Positions 27,770 through 37,574 of a stretch of 64,000 bases of DNA are shown here, in pieces; position 1 is the first letter of the stretch; the number at the start of each line of letters is the position of its first letter. The notes beneath the pieces are model-generated. The model had not been told where the DNA came from. It searched no databases and saw only the letters and a list, made by a program, of their open reading frames with translations. This DNA comes from Trinickia mobilis (GTDB taxonomy: Bacteria > Pseudomonadota > Gammaproteobacteria > Burkholderiales > Burkholderiaceae), in the NCBI RefSeq assembly GCF_017315705.1, contig NZ_JAFLRF010000004.1:1-64000 (forward strand), read 5' to 3'. The position numbers were made by a program, and so were the translations under genes.

Positions 27770-28765
27770 ATGATCACCTGGATACATGCAGGTCCATCCA
27801 TCGTCGCGTCATTTCTCGCGTCCCTGGTGGAGTTCGTGGAAGCGCTGACTGTCATCCTTGCGGTTGGGTCGATACGAGGCTGGCGCTCAGCACTGACGGG
27901 TGCGGCGGCCGCCATGCTCGTACTAGTGGTGCTGGTCGTTGCGCTCGGCCAGTCGTTGCTGCAGGCGCCGTTAGTCGCGGTGCGACTCCTTGTCGGCACG
28001 CTTGCGCTGCTGTTCGGTGCGCGCTGGCTGCGCAAAGCCATGCTGCGGGCAACAGGGGCGATACCGCTGCACGACGAGCAAACTGCCTTCGAAAAGGAGA
28101 CGGCGGCGCTGCGCAAGTTCGACGGCGCACGCCGCGCCAGGTGGGATCCCGTTGCCCTCGCGACTTCGTTCAAGATTGTGATGCTCGAGGGCATGGAAGT
28201 CGTCTTCATCGTAATCGCGCTCGGCGCCAGCAGTCGTCAAATGGGTCCGGCGTCGGCCGGCGCGGCCGCCGCCCTTGCGCTCGTTTGCGGGCTGGGCGTC
28301 GTGTTGCACCGACCATTGGCGAACGTGCCCGAAAACACGTTGAAGTACGCGGTCGGAATCCTGCTCTGCGCATTCGGTACGTTCTGGGCAGGCGAAGGCC
28401 TCGGCCTCGTGTGGCCTTCGGGCGATCTGGCTATCCTCGTCCTGGCTGGCGGTTACCTGCTCGTGTCGCAGGCGCTGATCTTCGCCTGCCGCCTGTACCG
28501 GGCACGCGTGCCCGCCCACACCAGGATCACGCGGGCAGCCGCGGTGACTCACCCACCGCGCCATGGGATCATGCGAGTCTGGCAAGAAGTTCTGGGGCTA
28601 TTTGTCGACGATGGCTTGTTGGCTGCCAGCGTGCTCGTCTGGATCGCCGCAACGGCGGTGCTCACACGCGCGGCTGTGGTCAATCACGCGTACACTCCCG
28701 GCCTCCTGTTCGTCGGCGTGGCCTTCATCCTCGTGCTAAGTGCGGGTCGCGCCGCTGTACGTTAG
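27770..28765 (+). CDS. COG4280-type integral membrane protein with FTR1-like ExxE motifs
   Basis: Protein of 331 residues with about eight hydrophobic spans in two similar halves. Each half carries an ExxE: E21-x2-E24 in SLVEFVEALTVILAVG and E140-x2-E143 in IVMLEGMEVVFIVIALG, reminiscent of the REGLE iron-binding motifs of FTR1/EfeU permeases. A charged cytoplasmic loop (about 100-125) joins the halves. Family function is not established; metal transport is inferred from the motifs and from the multicopper oxidase upstream. Confidence 0.7.
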   Translation: MITWIHAGPSIVASFLASLVEFVEALTVILAVGSIRGWRSALTGAAAAMLVLVVLVVALGQSLLQAPLVAVRLLVGTLALLFGARWLRKAMLRATGAIPLHDEQTAFEKETAALRKFDGARRARWDPVALATSFKIVMLEGMEVVFIVIALGASSRQMGPASAGAAAALALVCGLGVVLHRPLANVPENTLKYAVGILLCAFGTFWAGEGLGLVWPSGDLAILVLAGGYLLVSQALIFACRLYRARVPAHTRITRAAAVTHPPRHGIMRVWQEVLGLFVDDGLLAASVLVWIAATAVLTRAAVVNHAYTPGLLFVGVAFILVLSAGRAAVR

Positions 28766-29150
28766 CAGCGGGGCGTGGAGCGCCATATCTCGCCGACGTA
28801 GCGGGGACAGGTTCCGGCGCTTCGAATTGACCCACGATCCGAGCGCTGCCTTGCGACGGTCAGCAGCGGGACGATCTCGCCCGCTGGGGCCTCGCGAAGG
28901 CGGACAATCGCGCGCGCTCGTAGCCGTTGATAATTGAAGAGCAGCTTGGCTCAATGAACAGATAACCGCTGCCTGCGAGCGTCCGGTCTGCGGCTGCTCA
29001 CCGGAATTCACCACCATGATGCCAAGGTCGGCTTCGGGTCGCCGACAGCCTCAACAGTCGACCGCGCGCTACACATGCCTTTCACTCACCACTCGAGGTG
29101 TTCGCAACGATCCTCGAAAAAGCCTCTCAATCCGCAACTCCTGTTCATTA
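28766..29150. other. Intergenic region before IS66 remnant
   Basis: No gene recognised. It ends at the IS66 left tip at 29151; sequence becomes AT-richer near that border. Confidence 0.45.
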
Positions 29151-30217
29151 GTAAGCGCGCAAAAATGGGCGTCTAGCACTCAGCGATCTGACCGTGCAGG
29201 CTATGTCCACTGATTTTCAGTGGACACCTTATGACAGAACAACACTCAGAAACGTCATGCCTGAAGGTCGTCACCGTAGGTAAAGACGGCAAGCGCCGGT
29301 TTGATCGCCGAACCAAACAGCGGCTGGTCGAGGCCTGCCTCGAGCCAGGGGCGTCAGTAGCGGGGCTCGCACTCAGACGCGGCGTCAACGCGAACCTGCT
29401 GCACAAATGGATCAAGCTGCACCAGCAACGGCTGGCTGTAGCTTCAAGGCAGTCGCCGACAGCAGAGCCGGCATTCGTGCCGGTCGTCAGGGCCAGCAGC
29501 GAACAGGCGCTCGTCGAGCTCGAGCGCGAGTCCGCGATGTGTTCTTCGCCGGAGACGACGGCTAGCATCGCGACGCCGTCGATTTCCGCAAGAGCATCTG
29601 CTGCCAAGAGCGAAGTACGTGGCCCCGAGCAGCGTGATCTGTTCTTGAACGAAGCAGAGGCGCTTGCAACGGGATGCGAGCCGGCGCAGGAAACGGAGGT
29701 AGAGCCGAGCATCGAGGTCGGCGCGCACGAACGCAAGAAACGCGGGCGCAAGCCGTTGGACCCGATGCTGCCTCGCGAGATCGTGCGTCATGAATTGCCC
29801 GAATCAGAACGCGTCTGCGCACACGACGGCCACGCACTGGTCGAGATCGGTGCGGACATCAGCGAGCAACTCGATATCGTGCCGCAGCAGGTTCGCGTCA
29901 TTCAGCACCAGCGAATCAAATACGCATGCCCTTGCTGCAACCTCGGCATCAAGGTGACACCGGCACCTGCCCGTATTATCCCGAAGGGCCTGCTCACCGA
30001 ATCGGCGCTTGCATGGGTGGTTGTGAGTAAATTCGCTGATGCGCTGCCGCTGTATCGTATCGCCGCACTGCTGCATCGTTTCGGTGGCGATCTCTCACGT
30101 GGCACGCTGGCAGCCAGCGTGGGGCGCGTCGGCACGGCCGTGCAGCCGCTAGTGCAGGTACTGAAAGAGCCAGGCCGTGCTGCACAACGCAAGAGTTATA
30201 TGTGGGCGCAGATGAGT
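29151..30217 (+). mobile_element. IS66-family element, 3'-truncated
   Basis: The left tip GTAAGCGCGC at 29151 fits the IS66 terminal repeat (GTAAGCG). The element breaks off near 30217, where the sequence switches to the antisense strand of a VOC gene. No right terminal repeat is seen, so it cannot move on its own. Confidence 0.75.
29205..29225. repeat. Inverted repeat in IS66 leader
   Basis: GTCCACTGA-TTT-TCAGTGGAC, a perfect 9-bp inverted repeat 6 bp ahead of the transposase start codon; possibly a translation-limiting hairpin or transposase site. Confidence 0.6.
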
Positions 30218-30271
30218 CGTGTCGATGCCCCAGACGATCTCATGCACCCCGGCGCCCTCGATCTTGCCTGA
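29231..30271 (+). pseudogene. Truncated IS66-type transposase
   Basis: The first 60 residues form a TnpA-like helix-turn-helix (RFDRRTKQRLVEACLEPG... ANLLHKWIKLHQQ). After a linker comes the TnpC-like part: KKRGRKPLDPMLPREIV, zinc-binding YACPCCN and KGLLTESALAWVVVSKFADALPLYR. Around QRKSYMWAQMS (about residue 328) the catalytic DDE region should start, but the frame runs into foreign sequence and stops at 30271. No catalytic core remains. Confidence 0.8.
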
Positions 30272-30448
30272 AGGCAACGAAGTGTGCCCGTGCGGAAGCA
30301 CTTCGATAGTCGAGCCGTCATCCAGACGGAACGATGCCCGATCAGTGCCGGAGCTCAACAACGGGAGCCCTAGATCGGCAAAGAACCGAGCGCTGGATCC
30401 CACGTCCTCCACACCGTATCGCAGGCTCTTGATTCCAATAATCGCCAT
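30218..30448 (-). pseudogene. VOC/glyoxalase family protein, C-terminally truncated
   Basis: Begins MAIIGIKSLRYGVEDVGSSARFFADLGLPLL with an AAGGAG seven bases upstream, a normal start of a vicinal-oxygen-chelate protein (extradiol dioxygenase/glyoxalase superfamily). After about residue 76 (HEIVWGID) it enters IS66 sequence read backwards and ends at 30149. Only the first beta-alpha-beta module remains, so it is probably inactive. The join with IS66 looks like a deletion scar. Confidence 0.75.
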
Positions 30449-30953
30449 TTAAAATCTCCTTGTCGTTCCGGTGTCCATGTTCGGGCCTCCACTCGTGGAA
30501 GTTAAATCGTTTGTTTTGATACATCACATATTCGCAGCCGATTTGCTGGGATGATCTACACCGGAGAGACGTTCATGATCCAGGCTGGGACACAGCCTTT
30601 GACGCCGCATACGGATTGATGCCCGGATAACGTTTCGCCTGCGTCGTCGGGCGGTACGAGCACGACGACTTTCTCAACTCAGTACGGAACCATATTGATG
30701 TAAGGGCAAATGCGTTTAGTGTTGCGCATCAGTTCCTCTGCCCCAGCAGCTGGCGTCGCGGGCTTCCTCTAATTACACCTTGATAGCCGTTGTCTCGGCG
30801 ACATTTGGCGATCCGTTACGCACTCCTCGTGCGGAACCCTTGCACGCCCAAAGGGAGGGACGCCTGCCACGGACGTCGGTGTGTCGCCGCCTTCACGTGC
30901 TGTTGCAGCGCGAGAGCCGGCTGGCAAACCACAAGCGCATCTGGCACCGAGGT
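30449..30953. other. Intergenic region
   Basis: About 500 bp with no recognisable gene; probably decayed sequence beside the IS66 deletion. Confidence 0.45.
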
Positions 30954-32450
30954 TTAAGGTCGACGTCGCGTCGACTCGGGCAACTTCCGCCATGGCAGGT
31001 CGCCCGGATCTACAGCGGCCGCGCCACGTGCCTTCGCAATTAGGATGTCGCGATATTCGTCCTCCACCAGCGGCGCGAAATCTGCCCTGAAGTGATTGCT
31101 GCTCTTCACGACGATGATCTTCATTCGCTCTGGCTCGATGCCGACGAAGCGGAACAGTTCGCGATCCTGTACCCCGATTTTGCCGCTCGCCACGACCACC
31201 AGCACGCCATCGATTTCGACACAAACACTCGGACCCAGCTTAGCCACGAATCCCGTCATCTTCGGTCCCTTGTACGTGACCCGACCGTCGCTCACGGCCC
31301 TGACCGTGAACTCCCCATGCACAGGCGGGTCAGTGGGACCATCCCACACCTCGGCCGAGCGTCCCAGGCTCGCGCGCAGTTTGGCGCCTACGCCAGCCCG
31401 CACCGCTTGTGCGGTAAATTCAGGGTCGTACATCACGCCCAACGCCACACATTTCGCGAATCGCACACCCGCTCGCGCTTTCACCAGCGCATGAAGCATG
31501 CCGGTGGTAGACGCTGTTCCTCCGATGCCGGGGTTGTCCTGCGTATCAGCGATGACAATCGGCTTGCTACTCTGGCTGGCGAGGTGGATAGCCCGTGCTA
31601 CTGTGTCGTCAGCACTAGCAACATCGAGCCGCCATTGCGCGGGCTCGCGTGCTAGTGCTTCGAGCTGTGCCACCACGCGCGCCGCCTCGTCGCCGACACT
31701 CCAGATCATCGGTGCGCATTCGGCAAAGTCCGCGGCGGGAAAGCCCATGCAGAAGCTCGACATGGTGTCGCACTCGGCGTCGATCTGAACGAGCCTGTCA
31801 TAAATCCTCTTTGCAGGCCCAGCCGTCGTGCTCTGGGAGTTCACCGGAATCAGGAACGGAATACGTGCCCAACTGACCGGTTCGCGACACCCGCGTAGCA
31901 AGCGACGACGCAGTAACTCGCCGGTCAGCTCTCCGGTCTCGACGTAGTCAATATGAGGATAGGTACGAAACGCTACCATCGCATCCGCACATTCAAGCAT
32001 CCGCCGCGTAACATTCGCATGCAGATCCAGACTCACCACGATTGGCATGCTGTCGCCAACCAGCGACCGTATCCGGCTCAATAGCTCACCTTCGGTGTCG
32101 TCCACGTGTTCAGCCACACCGGCGCCGTGCAGATCGAGGTAGACCGCATCGAACACGTTGGCCTTCACGTCGTCGCAAATTTCCCCGCAGATGCGCTCGA
32201 AGGCGTCCGACGTCACGTATGACGACGGCACAGCGCCGCACCATAAACTCGGCACCGGTTCCCAACCCTGCGAACGCGCGAAGCGCAAAAAGCCTGTGGC
32301 CGGCATCGCGACCTGCTCGATCATTTCCAGCATGCGTGCGCCGCGCACAGCTGGGGGAAAACTCTCGCCTCTTTCGAACGCCGGCCACCCCGCCTTCTCT
32401 GGCGCAAACGTATTAGTCTCGTGCTTGTAGCCGGCGATTAGTACTTTCAT
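30954..32450 (-). CDS. M81 family metallopeptidase (MlrC-like)
   Basis: Protein of 498 residues of the microcystinase C family. Opening MKVLIAGYKHETNTFAPEKAGWPAF and the metal-site region VYLDLHGAGVAEHVDDTEG...LDLHANVTRRM are diagnostic; IVIADTQDNPGIGGTASTTGMLHALV and VKSSNHFRADFAPL follow. Family members hydrolyse small peptides or amide/isopeptide bonds with zinc. With an MFS transporter and a deacetylase-like gene nearby it may be part of an uptake-and-breakdown cluster for an amide compound; substrate unknown. Confidence 0.88.
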   Translation of the reverse strand: MKVLIAGYKHETNTFAPEKAGWPAFERGESFPPAVRGARMLEMIEQVAMPATGFLRFARSQGWEPVPSLWCGAVPSSYVTSDAFERICGEICDDVKANVFDAVYLDLHGAGVAEHVDDTEGELLSRIRSLVGDSMPIVVSLDLHANVTRRMLECADAMVAFRTYPHIDYVETGELTGELLRRRLLRGCREPVSWARIPFLIPVNSQSTTAGPAKRIYDRLVQIDAECDTMSSFCMGFPAADFAECAPMIWSVGDEAARVVAQLEALAREPAQWRLDVASADDTVARAIHLASQSSKPIVIADTQDNPGIGGTASTTGMLHALVKARAGVRFAKCVALGVMYDPEFTAQAVRAGVGAKLRASLGRSAEVWDGPTDPPVHGEFTVRAVSDGRVTYKGPKMTGFVAKLGPSVCVEIDGVLVVVASGKIGVQDRELFRFVGIEPERMKIIVVKSSNHFRADFAPLVEDEYRDILIAKARGAAAVDPGDLPWRKLPESTRRRP

Positions 32451-32910
32451 AAACTTTCTCCAAAAATATAAAGATGTACGCGCGAGCTAAGGCCTCGGCT
32501 TTTGCCGAATATCAGTTGCCCCGGACGGTTGCGCTCGTAGATAATCAAACGACTTTGCAATCGTTCTGCGCTCAGAGCCTCACCTGTTCATACGCTCCCA
32601 GAGAATCTGAACCTTGCTTCTATTAACCGCGGCGCTTTGTGATGATTTTCGCTGGCATACTGGCCGCTGGGGTAAAAGATTCATCTTTGAACACCTAAAC
32701 CGCCAGTCGAGTCCACCCTAATTCACGCGTTCCCTCTTCTCAGGTGCTCCTAATTCAGCGTCGCAAAGCAATCCAGATTTTTGCCGATACTAAAGGATTC
32801 CTAACTTTGAAGCTATAAAATTCTTCGTATTTGACAGAGTGAGACACAAGCTTGTCAATCTGGGACAAACATTTGCAGCACCCGCCGCGGCAAGTGTCGA
32901 TATGCGGGAA
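32451..32910. other. Upstream region of the M81 gene
   Basis: AT-rich intergenic sequence of 460 bp, holding the presumed promoter of the M81 gene. No gene or clear operator recognised. Confidence 0.45.
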
Positions 32911-33064
32911 AAAGTTTCAGGAGTGTGCCGCTCTTCGGTGATCCGGTGTCAGAGTCGAAACCGCCTTCGAGCCGGAAGATCGCCTTCTGGCCACCGCCCA
33001 GACCCAGACCCTCCTTACCTGTGAAGCCGATCGAGTTCGAATAGATCTCCACGTCCTTCCCTGT
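32911..33064 (-). pseudogene. Gram-negative porin fragment
   Basis: About 47 residues (EIYSNSIGFTGKEGLGLGGGQ then KAIFRLEGGFDSDTG) match the first strands of Burkholderia-type general porins (GFTGKEDLGGGLKAIFQLE...). The frame then degrades; no remaining barrel is present. A leftover of an outer-membrane porin gene that probably belonged to the same transport cluster. Confidence 0.7.
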
Positions 33065-33088
33065 TTCGCCATTTTTGCACTAGAAGCG

Positions 33089-34438
33089 TTACGAATTTCT
33101 GGGCACGGCGCTCGCCTGCAGCAAGTCGGATATGTCTGCCTCCGCTCGCTTCGTCGAAGACAGATACATCAGAATCACCGAGCAGACGCTCGATATGCCA
33201 AGCACGATCACAAACGCGGTCACGAGACTATGCGGACTCCCTTTCAACCGATCACTGAGCGCGCCTACTGCGGCTGGTCCGAGGCTCGCGCCCAGAACGT
33301 TATTGCACAACAGAAAAAGACCCGTGGCACGGCCGCGCATGCGATTGGGCACACCCAGCTCGATCGGGCTCGCCATGAACGTCGTCGTGACTGAAAGGGT
33401 CGCGACTTCACACGCGTAAAACCAGTAAGCTGCGCTTGCCGATTCGATGAGCGCAAAGACAGCGACGAGTGGTACCTGAATCGACAACACAATCGACAGG
33501 CGCCTGAGCAACGTACCGAGCATGTCGCTGTTATCCAGTTTGCGGACAAGAAACTGCGACAGAAAACAGGCGCTCAGTCCGACCGCGAGAAACAGCACGC
33601 CAAGCGGCCTTCCGATCGTCGATGCGGTGCCATAGCCCTCGCGAATCATCACGCTCGGGAACCACGTTAGAACGATGTAGAGGCTAGACGTGACGAATAC
33701 GAAGCTCGCGAAAAAGAACATCAGTTGCCGGGACCCGAACAGCACTTTCAACGTGGTCCGTGTCGAGAGGTCCCTTTCCTGCACGCCAAACTCGCGGCGC
33801 TTCGGCTCACGCAGCGTCAGAATCACCGCGCCCAGAATCAAACCGGGTAGACCTAACACGATAAAAACCGCTTGCCACGGATCAAGATGCCCGACCAACG
33901 GCAACGCCAGGCCGCCGGTAACAGTGAAGTGCCGCAATGCCATACTGCCCAAGATAAGCGCAAGTCCGCCGCCGACGTAAGGACCGGTGTTATAGACCGC
34001 CGTCGCTCTCAGCAATGCACGCCCCGACAGCAGGTCGGACAATATCGACCACGATGCAGGCGAACAGCCCGCTTCGCCGACCGCCGTTGCAGTGCGCGCC
34101 ACGAGGAGCTGGCCGAAGTTCATGCATAGCCCACACGCCGCCGTGGCTACGCCCCACGCGGCTACACAGGTAGCGGCGATCCCTACGCGGTTATATCGGT
34201 CCACCACCCAGCCAAGCGGAATCGCCGCGCACGCGTAGAAAGTGCTGAACGCCAAGCCCTGTAACAAGCCGATTTCGGTATCACTCATCGCAAACGTATG
34301 CCGGACCGGTTCGATCAATAATGGAAGTACTTGCCTGTCCATGAAAGAAAAAGCAAATGACAGCGCCAACAATCCTGTCACCAGAACAACACGTCGGGTC
34401 GATGCGGCAGCTTGCTTGCCCTGCTCGCGCTCACTCAT
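33089..34438 (-). CDS. MFS transporter
   Basis: Major facilitator of 449 residues with 12 predicted spans. The first loop reads SFAFSFMDRQVLPLLIEP and the signature GWVVDRYNRVGIAA follows, as in the sugar-acid/anion-cation symporter group; a central loop (LREPKRREFGVQERD) splits the halves. The start ATG 34438 overlaps the stop of the preceding deacetylase-like gene as ATGA, so they were one operon. Substrate not known. Confidence 0.87.
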   Translation of the reverse strand: MSEREQGKQAAASTRRVVLVTGLLALSFAFSFMDRQVLPLLIEPVRHTFAMSDTEIGLLQGLAFSTFYACAAIPLGWVVDRYNRVGIAATCVAAWGVATAACGLCMNFGQLLVARTATAVGEAGCSPASWSILSDLLSGRALLRATAVYNTGPYVGGGLALILGSMALRHFTVTGGLALPLVGHLDPWQAVFIVLGLPGLILGAVILTLREPKRREFGVQERDLSTRTTLKVLFGSRQLMFFFASFVFVTSSLYIVLTWFPSVMIREGYGTASTIGRPLGVLFLAVGLSACFLSQFLVRKLDNSDMLGTLLRRLSIVLSIQVPLVAVFALIESASAAYWFYACEVATLSVTTTFMASPIELGVPNRMRGRATGLFLLCNNVLGASLGPAAVGALSDRLKGSPHSLVTAFVIVLGISSVCSVILMYLSSTKRAEADISDLLQASAVPRNS

Positions 34439-35148
34439 AAAGTGTAAGCCACTACCTCGTCGTGTCGCGCGAACCATACGCCGCCCGGCAGACTCTTTGC
34501 ATACCTGATTAGCTCCTCCACGATCCAGATCCGCGACCGATTGGTGATGATGGGCGGATGCATCGTGAGCTCAAACAGTCCGCCTTCCTCGTATGCGGCA
34601 TCAAGTTCGCGTTTGAAGATGTCGAAGACCTGCGTCGGTGAGGTGTAAGGACGCAGACCTTGGAAGCGATGCATTAGAAAGTAAGCTGCATCGTCACGCA
34701 CCCAGTCGAAAGGAATCTCGACCAGCCCCGTGGGTTCACCATTCATCTCAAGCTCATAGCAGTCGTCGTCTGCACCTAACGAAGAATCGTAGGAAATTCC
34801 CAGATTGCGGATCAGTTGCAGCGTGTTTTCTGTGAAGTCCGCCGAAGGTGAGCGATACCCTGTAGGACGTGTACCAGTGACCTTCTCAAGCGTATCGATT
34901 GAACGCATGATGAGATCGCGTTCGTCTTCAAGTCCCAAAGCCGAATTCAGCTCGTGAATCCGGCCATGAATGCCGATCTCGTGTCCGGCACCGACTATCC
35001 TGCGCTGCTCGTCGGGATATAGCAGCGCCGAGACCGCAGGCACATAAAAACTGGCCGGTACATCGTATTTCTCCAGCAAGGCCAAAATACGCGGAATGCC
35101 CACACGATTGCCGTACTGTCCCCACGCCAGGAGTTGTGTGCGTCAAGC
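34435..35148 (-). pseudogene. Polysaccharide deacetylase (PuuE-like), N-terminus removed by IS256
   Basis: The frame holds a NodB-fold catalytic domain (LLAWGQYGNRVGIPRILALLEKYDVPASFYVPA across the break region, then GHEIGIHGRIHELN, TGYRSPSADFT, LFELTMHPPIITNRSR). Translated upstream, the frame meets a TGA exactly in the IS256 tip near 35145, so about the first 50-70 residues, including the usual first metal-site Asp, are missing. A GTG at 35103 could restart translation but the product would lack that site. Confidence 0.8.
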
Positions 35149-36540
35149 TGTGCAAAAACGGATGACCTTAGTGTCGGTTGATTCTTTTGCGTGGTGGTCG
35201 GCGCGGAGGGCGTAGCCCGTAGCGGCGAGCACCACGCGGCGGCTTACGCCGCCATACGTAGCAACTCCTTCTTCTGCTCGGCGAGCAGCGCCATGTTCAG
35301 ATAGCGGTTGTCCTCCAGCCAGGTCTCGTGGGTTTCGCTGCACAGGGCGCGCACGAGCCGCAAGCAGGCAGCCTCATTGGGGAAGATCCGCACGATCCGC
35401 GTGCGCCGCTTGATCTCCTCGTTCAGCCGCTCGAGCATGTTGGTCGACTTCAAATGCTTGTGGTGCGCCCGCGGTAAGCGGTAGAACGTCAGCGTCTCGC
35501 CGATAGTGGTCTCGACCCAGTCCACCAGCTTCGGGTATTTGCCCTGCCACTTGCCGATCCATGCGCTCAGGTCGCGTTGCGCCTCCTGCAGGTCACGACG
35601 GTCATACATCCAGCGCAATTCCTGCAGACAATCGTCGTCGGCCTTGCGTGGCAGGTAATCGAGCGCATTACGCAGAAAATGCACGTAGCAGCGCTGCCAG
35701 GCCGCCTCCGGCAGCACCTCGCCGATCGCCTTCTTCAGCCCGGCATGGTCGTCCGAGGCGACAAACTCGACGCCCGACAGCCCGCGCTTCTTCAACCCGA
35801 GCAGAAAGTCCCTCCAGCTCGACTGGCTCTCGCGGTTGGCCAACTCCACCGCCAGCACCTGCCGGTGCCCCTCCCAATTGATGCCAATGGCGATCAGCGC
35901 CGCCTGCGAGCGGATCACCCCCGCCTCGCGCACCTTCTCGTAGCGCGCATCGACGATCAGATACGGGTACGCCTCTTCCAGCGGCCGATGCGCGAACTTC
36001 GCCAGGGTCGCATCCAGGCTCTTGTTGATTGCCGAAATCGCCGAGGCCGAAAAGCTGTGGCCGCACAGATCCTCGGTAATCGCCTTGACCTTGCGCGTGG
36101 AGACGCCCTGCACGTACATCTCCGCGAGCGCCGCCACCAGCGCCTTCTCGCTGCGTGCATAGCGCTCGAACAGCGCCGTCGAAAACTCGCCGTGGCGCTC
36201 GCGGCACGCGCAACTCGAGCTTGCCGATGCGCGTCACCAGCCCACGCCCGTAGTAGCCGGCCCGATAGCCGCTGCGCGCCTCAGTGCGCTCGTTCGGCGC
36301 CGCGCCCAGCAGCTCGGTCATCTCGGCTTCGAGCACTTCCTGCAGCGCATCCTTCATTAACGCCTTCATCAAATCCCGGTCGCTGGCGACCAGTGCTTCC
36401 GCCGACGGCAGACTCGTATTACGCTTGCTTGTGGCCATGGTGTTTGCCTCCCACGGGCAAGTTGACGGACTCGACATTCATCAACCTACACCATGGCCAC
36501 CCCAGCCCTCAGGCCTTTACGCCTTCAGCCTTCTTGCACA
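35149..36540 (-). mobile_element. IS256-family insertion sequence
   Basis: Boundaries are set by matching imperfect ends: TGTGCAA at 35149-35155 and its complement TTGCACA at 36534-36540, giving about 1.39 kb, normal for IS256. It carries one transposase reading frame on the minus strand. The left neighbour is a decapitated deacetylase and the right one a truncated LysR gene, so the insertion was followed by flanking deletions. No 8-9 bp target duplication could be confirmed. Confidence 0.7.
35244..36438 (-). pseudogene. IS256-family transposase, frameshifted
   Basis: The N-terminal part (MATSKRNTSLPSAEAL to GKLELRVPR) and the rest (from ERHGEFSTALFERYARSEKAL) are in different frames; the switch lies near 36200, where two bases seem missing after GTGCCGC. 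The downstream frame is complete: SAINKSLDATLAKFAHRPL, VDARYEKVRE, ASDDHAGLKKAIGEVLPEAAWQRC-type block, NMLERLNEEIKRRTRIVRIFPN. The DDE residues are present, so the shift is the only visible defect; sequencing error is possible. Confidence 0.85.
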
Positions 36541-36758
36541 TACCTCCGCACATTACCTGGGTCTCTCGGATACAGAATGGAAACCTCCGGCGCTGATGTC
36601 TCCCAACGCGAAAGTATCCGCTCAAGCTTCTTGTCTTGAAGTGCTGGCGCTGCGATAAAACTCAAGGTCTGCACTATCCCCATTCCTGCGACGGCCAACT
36701 CAACACGGGCGGATTCAACCGGTCGATGCAACAACGAGGACTGGTATGCCCTTTCCAA
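36541..36758 (-). pseudogene. LysR-type regulator C-terminal fragment
   Basis: About 60 residues (VESARVELAVAGMGIVQTLSF, then AAPALQDKKLERILSRW) match the end of a LysR effector domain. It lacks its DNA-binding half and runs into the IS256 tip before its natural stop. Clearly non-functional. Confidence 0.65.
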
Positions 36759-36832
36759 GGCGGCTGTTACCGGCAGGCGGCCGGCAACAGCGGGCGCAGG
36801 CGCACGCTAAGGAAAAAATATTTAGCCTCGCT

Positions 36833-36858
36833 GTAACCGCGCATCCATCCCCGACGAA
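36833..36858 (+). promoter_or_regulatory. ECF sigma promoter for doxX
   Basis: GTAACC (36833-36838), 16 bases, CGAA (36855-36858), 75 bp before the doxX start. Same hexamer, spacing and -10 as three other sites here. This is the known Caulobacter SigF-type promoter pattern. Confidence 0.8.
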
Positions 36859-36933
36859 CTTCAAAGAGAGGGTGAGCCCCCCGTCTGCATCGCCCGCCGT
36901 TCTTTGCTAACGTTCATCAGGAGGCCCTTGCGC

Positions 36934-37434
36934 ATGGATACTGTCCGTCACCCGCTTCGTCTTACCGATCTCGCCTGGCTGACGGACCGCCTGGGCCTCG
37001 CGCGATGGACACCTCTGCCATTGCGCCTTATCGTCGGTTACGGGTTCATGGCGCACGGCTACTCAAAAATTGTGAAGCATCCGGATGCATTTGCCGGGAT
37101 TTTGCACGCGCTCGGTGTGCCGGCACCGCACTTCATGGCGTGGGCGACCATCGTCATCGAACTGGTCGGCGGTCTCGCGGTTATCGCCGGCGCGTTCGTA
37201 CCCCTCGTCAGCCTGCCAATGATCGCGGTGCTGATGGTTGCGACGCTGACCGTGCATCTTCAGTATGGGTTCTTGTCGATCAAGCTGATGGCCGTCACGT
37301 CAGCCGGCCCGCAGTTCGGTCCGCCGGGCTACGAGACGGATCTGCTTTATCTCGCGTGTCTTGCTGCGCTGATGTTTGGTGGATCCGGGCCGCTCTCCGT
37401 CGATGGCTGGCTTAGCCGAGACCGGCCGAAATAG
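36934..37434 (+). CDS. DoxX family membrane protein
   Basis: Protein of 166 residues with four membrane helices (RLIVGYGFMAHGYSK, FMAWATIVIELVGGLAVI, MIAVLMVATLTVHL, LLYLACLAALMFGG). ATG 36934 has AGGAGG nine bases upstream. Family members are quinone- or thiol-linked membrane components. The GTAACC-N16-CGAA promoter in front puts it in the same sigma regulon as the bufferin operon, which has its own DoxX. Confidence 0.87.
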   Translation: MDTVRHPLRLTDLAWLTDRLGLARWTPLPLRLIVGYGFMAHGYSKIVKHPDAFAGILHALGVPAPHFMAWATIVIELVGGLAVIAGAFVPLVSLPMIAVLMVATLTVHLQYGFLSIKLMAVTSAGPQFGPPGYETDLLYLACLAALMFGGSGPLSVDGWLSRDRPK

Positions 37435-37574
37435 AGACGGGCGATAGCGATTCAGGACGACATTGCGGAGCATGTACCTGGTCTTCGCCGCTATGCATGC
37501 ACGCTGGTGGGCGACCGTGGTTGCGCCGCCGATGGCCGGTCTTGAAGACATGAGTTACGCAGAAATCGCGCTGA

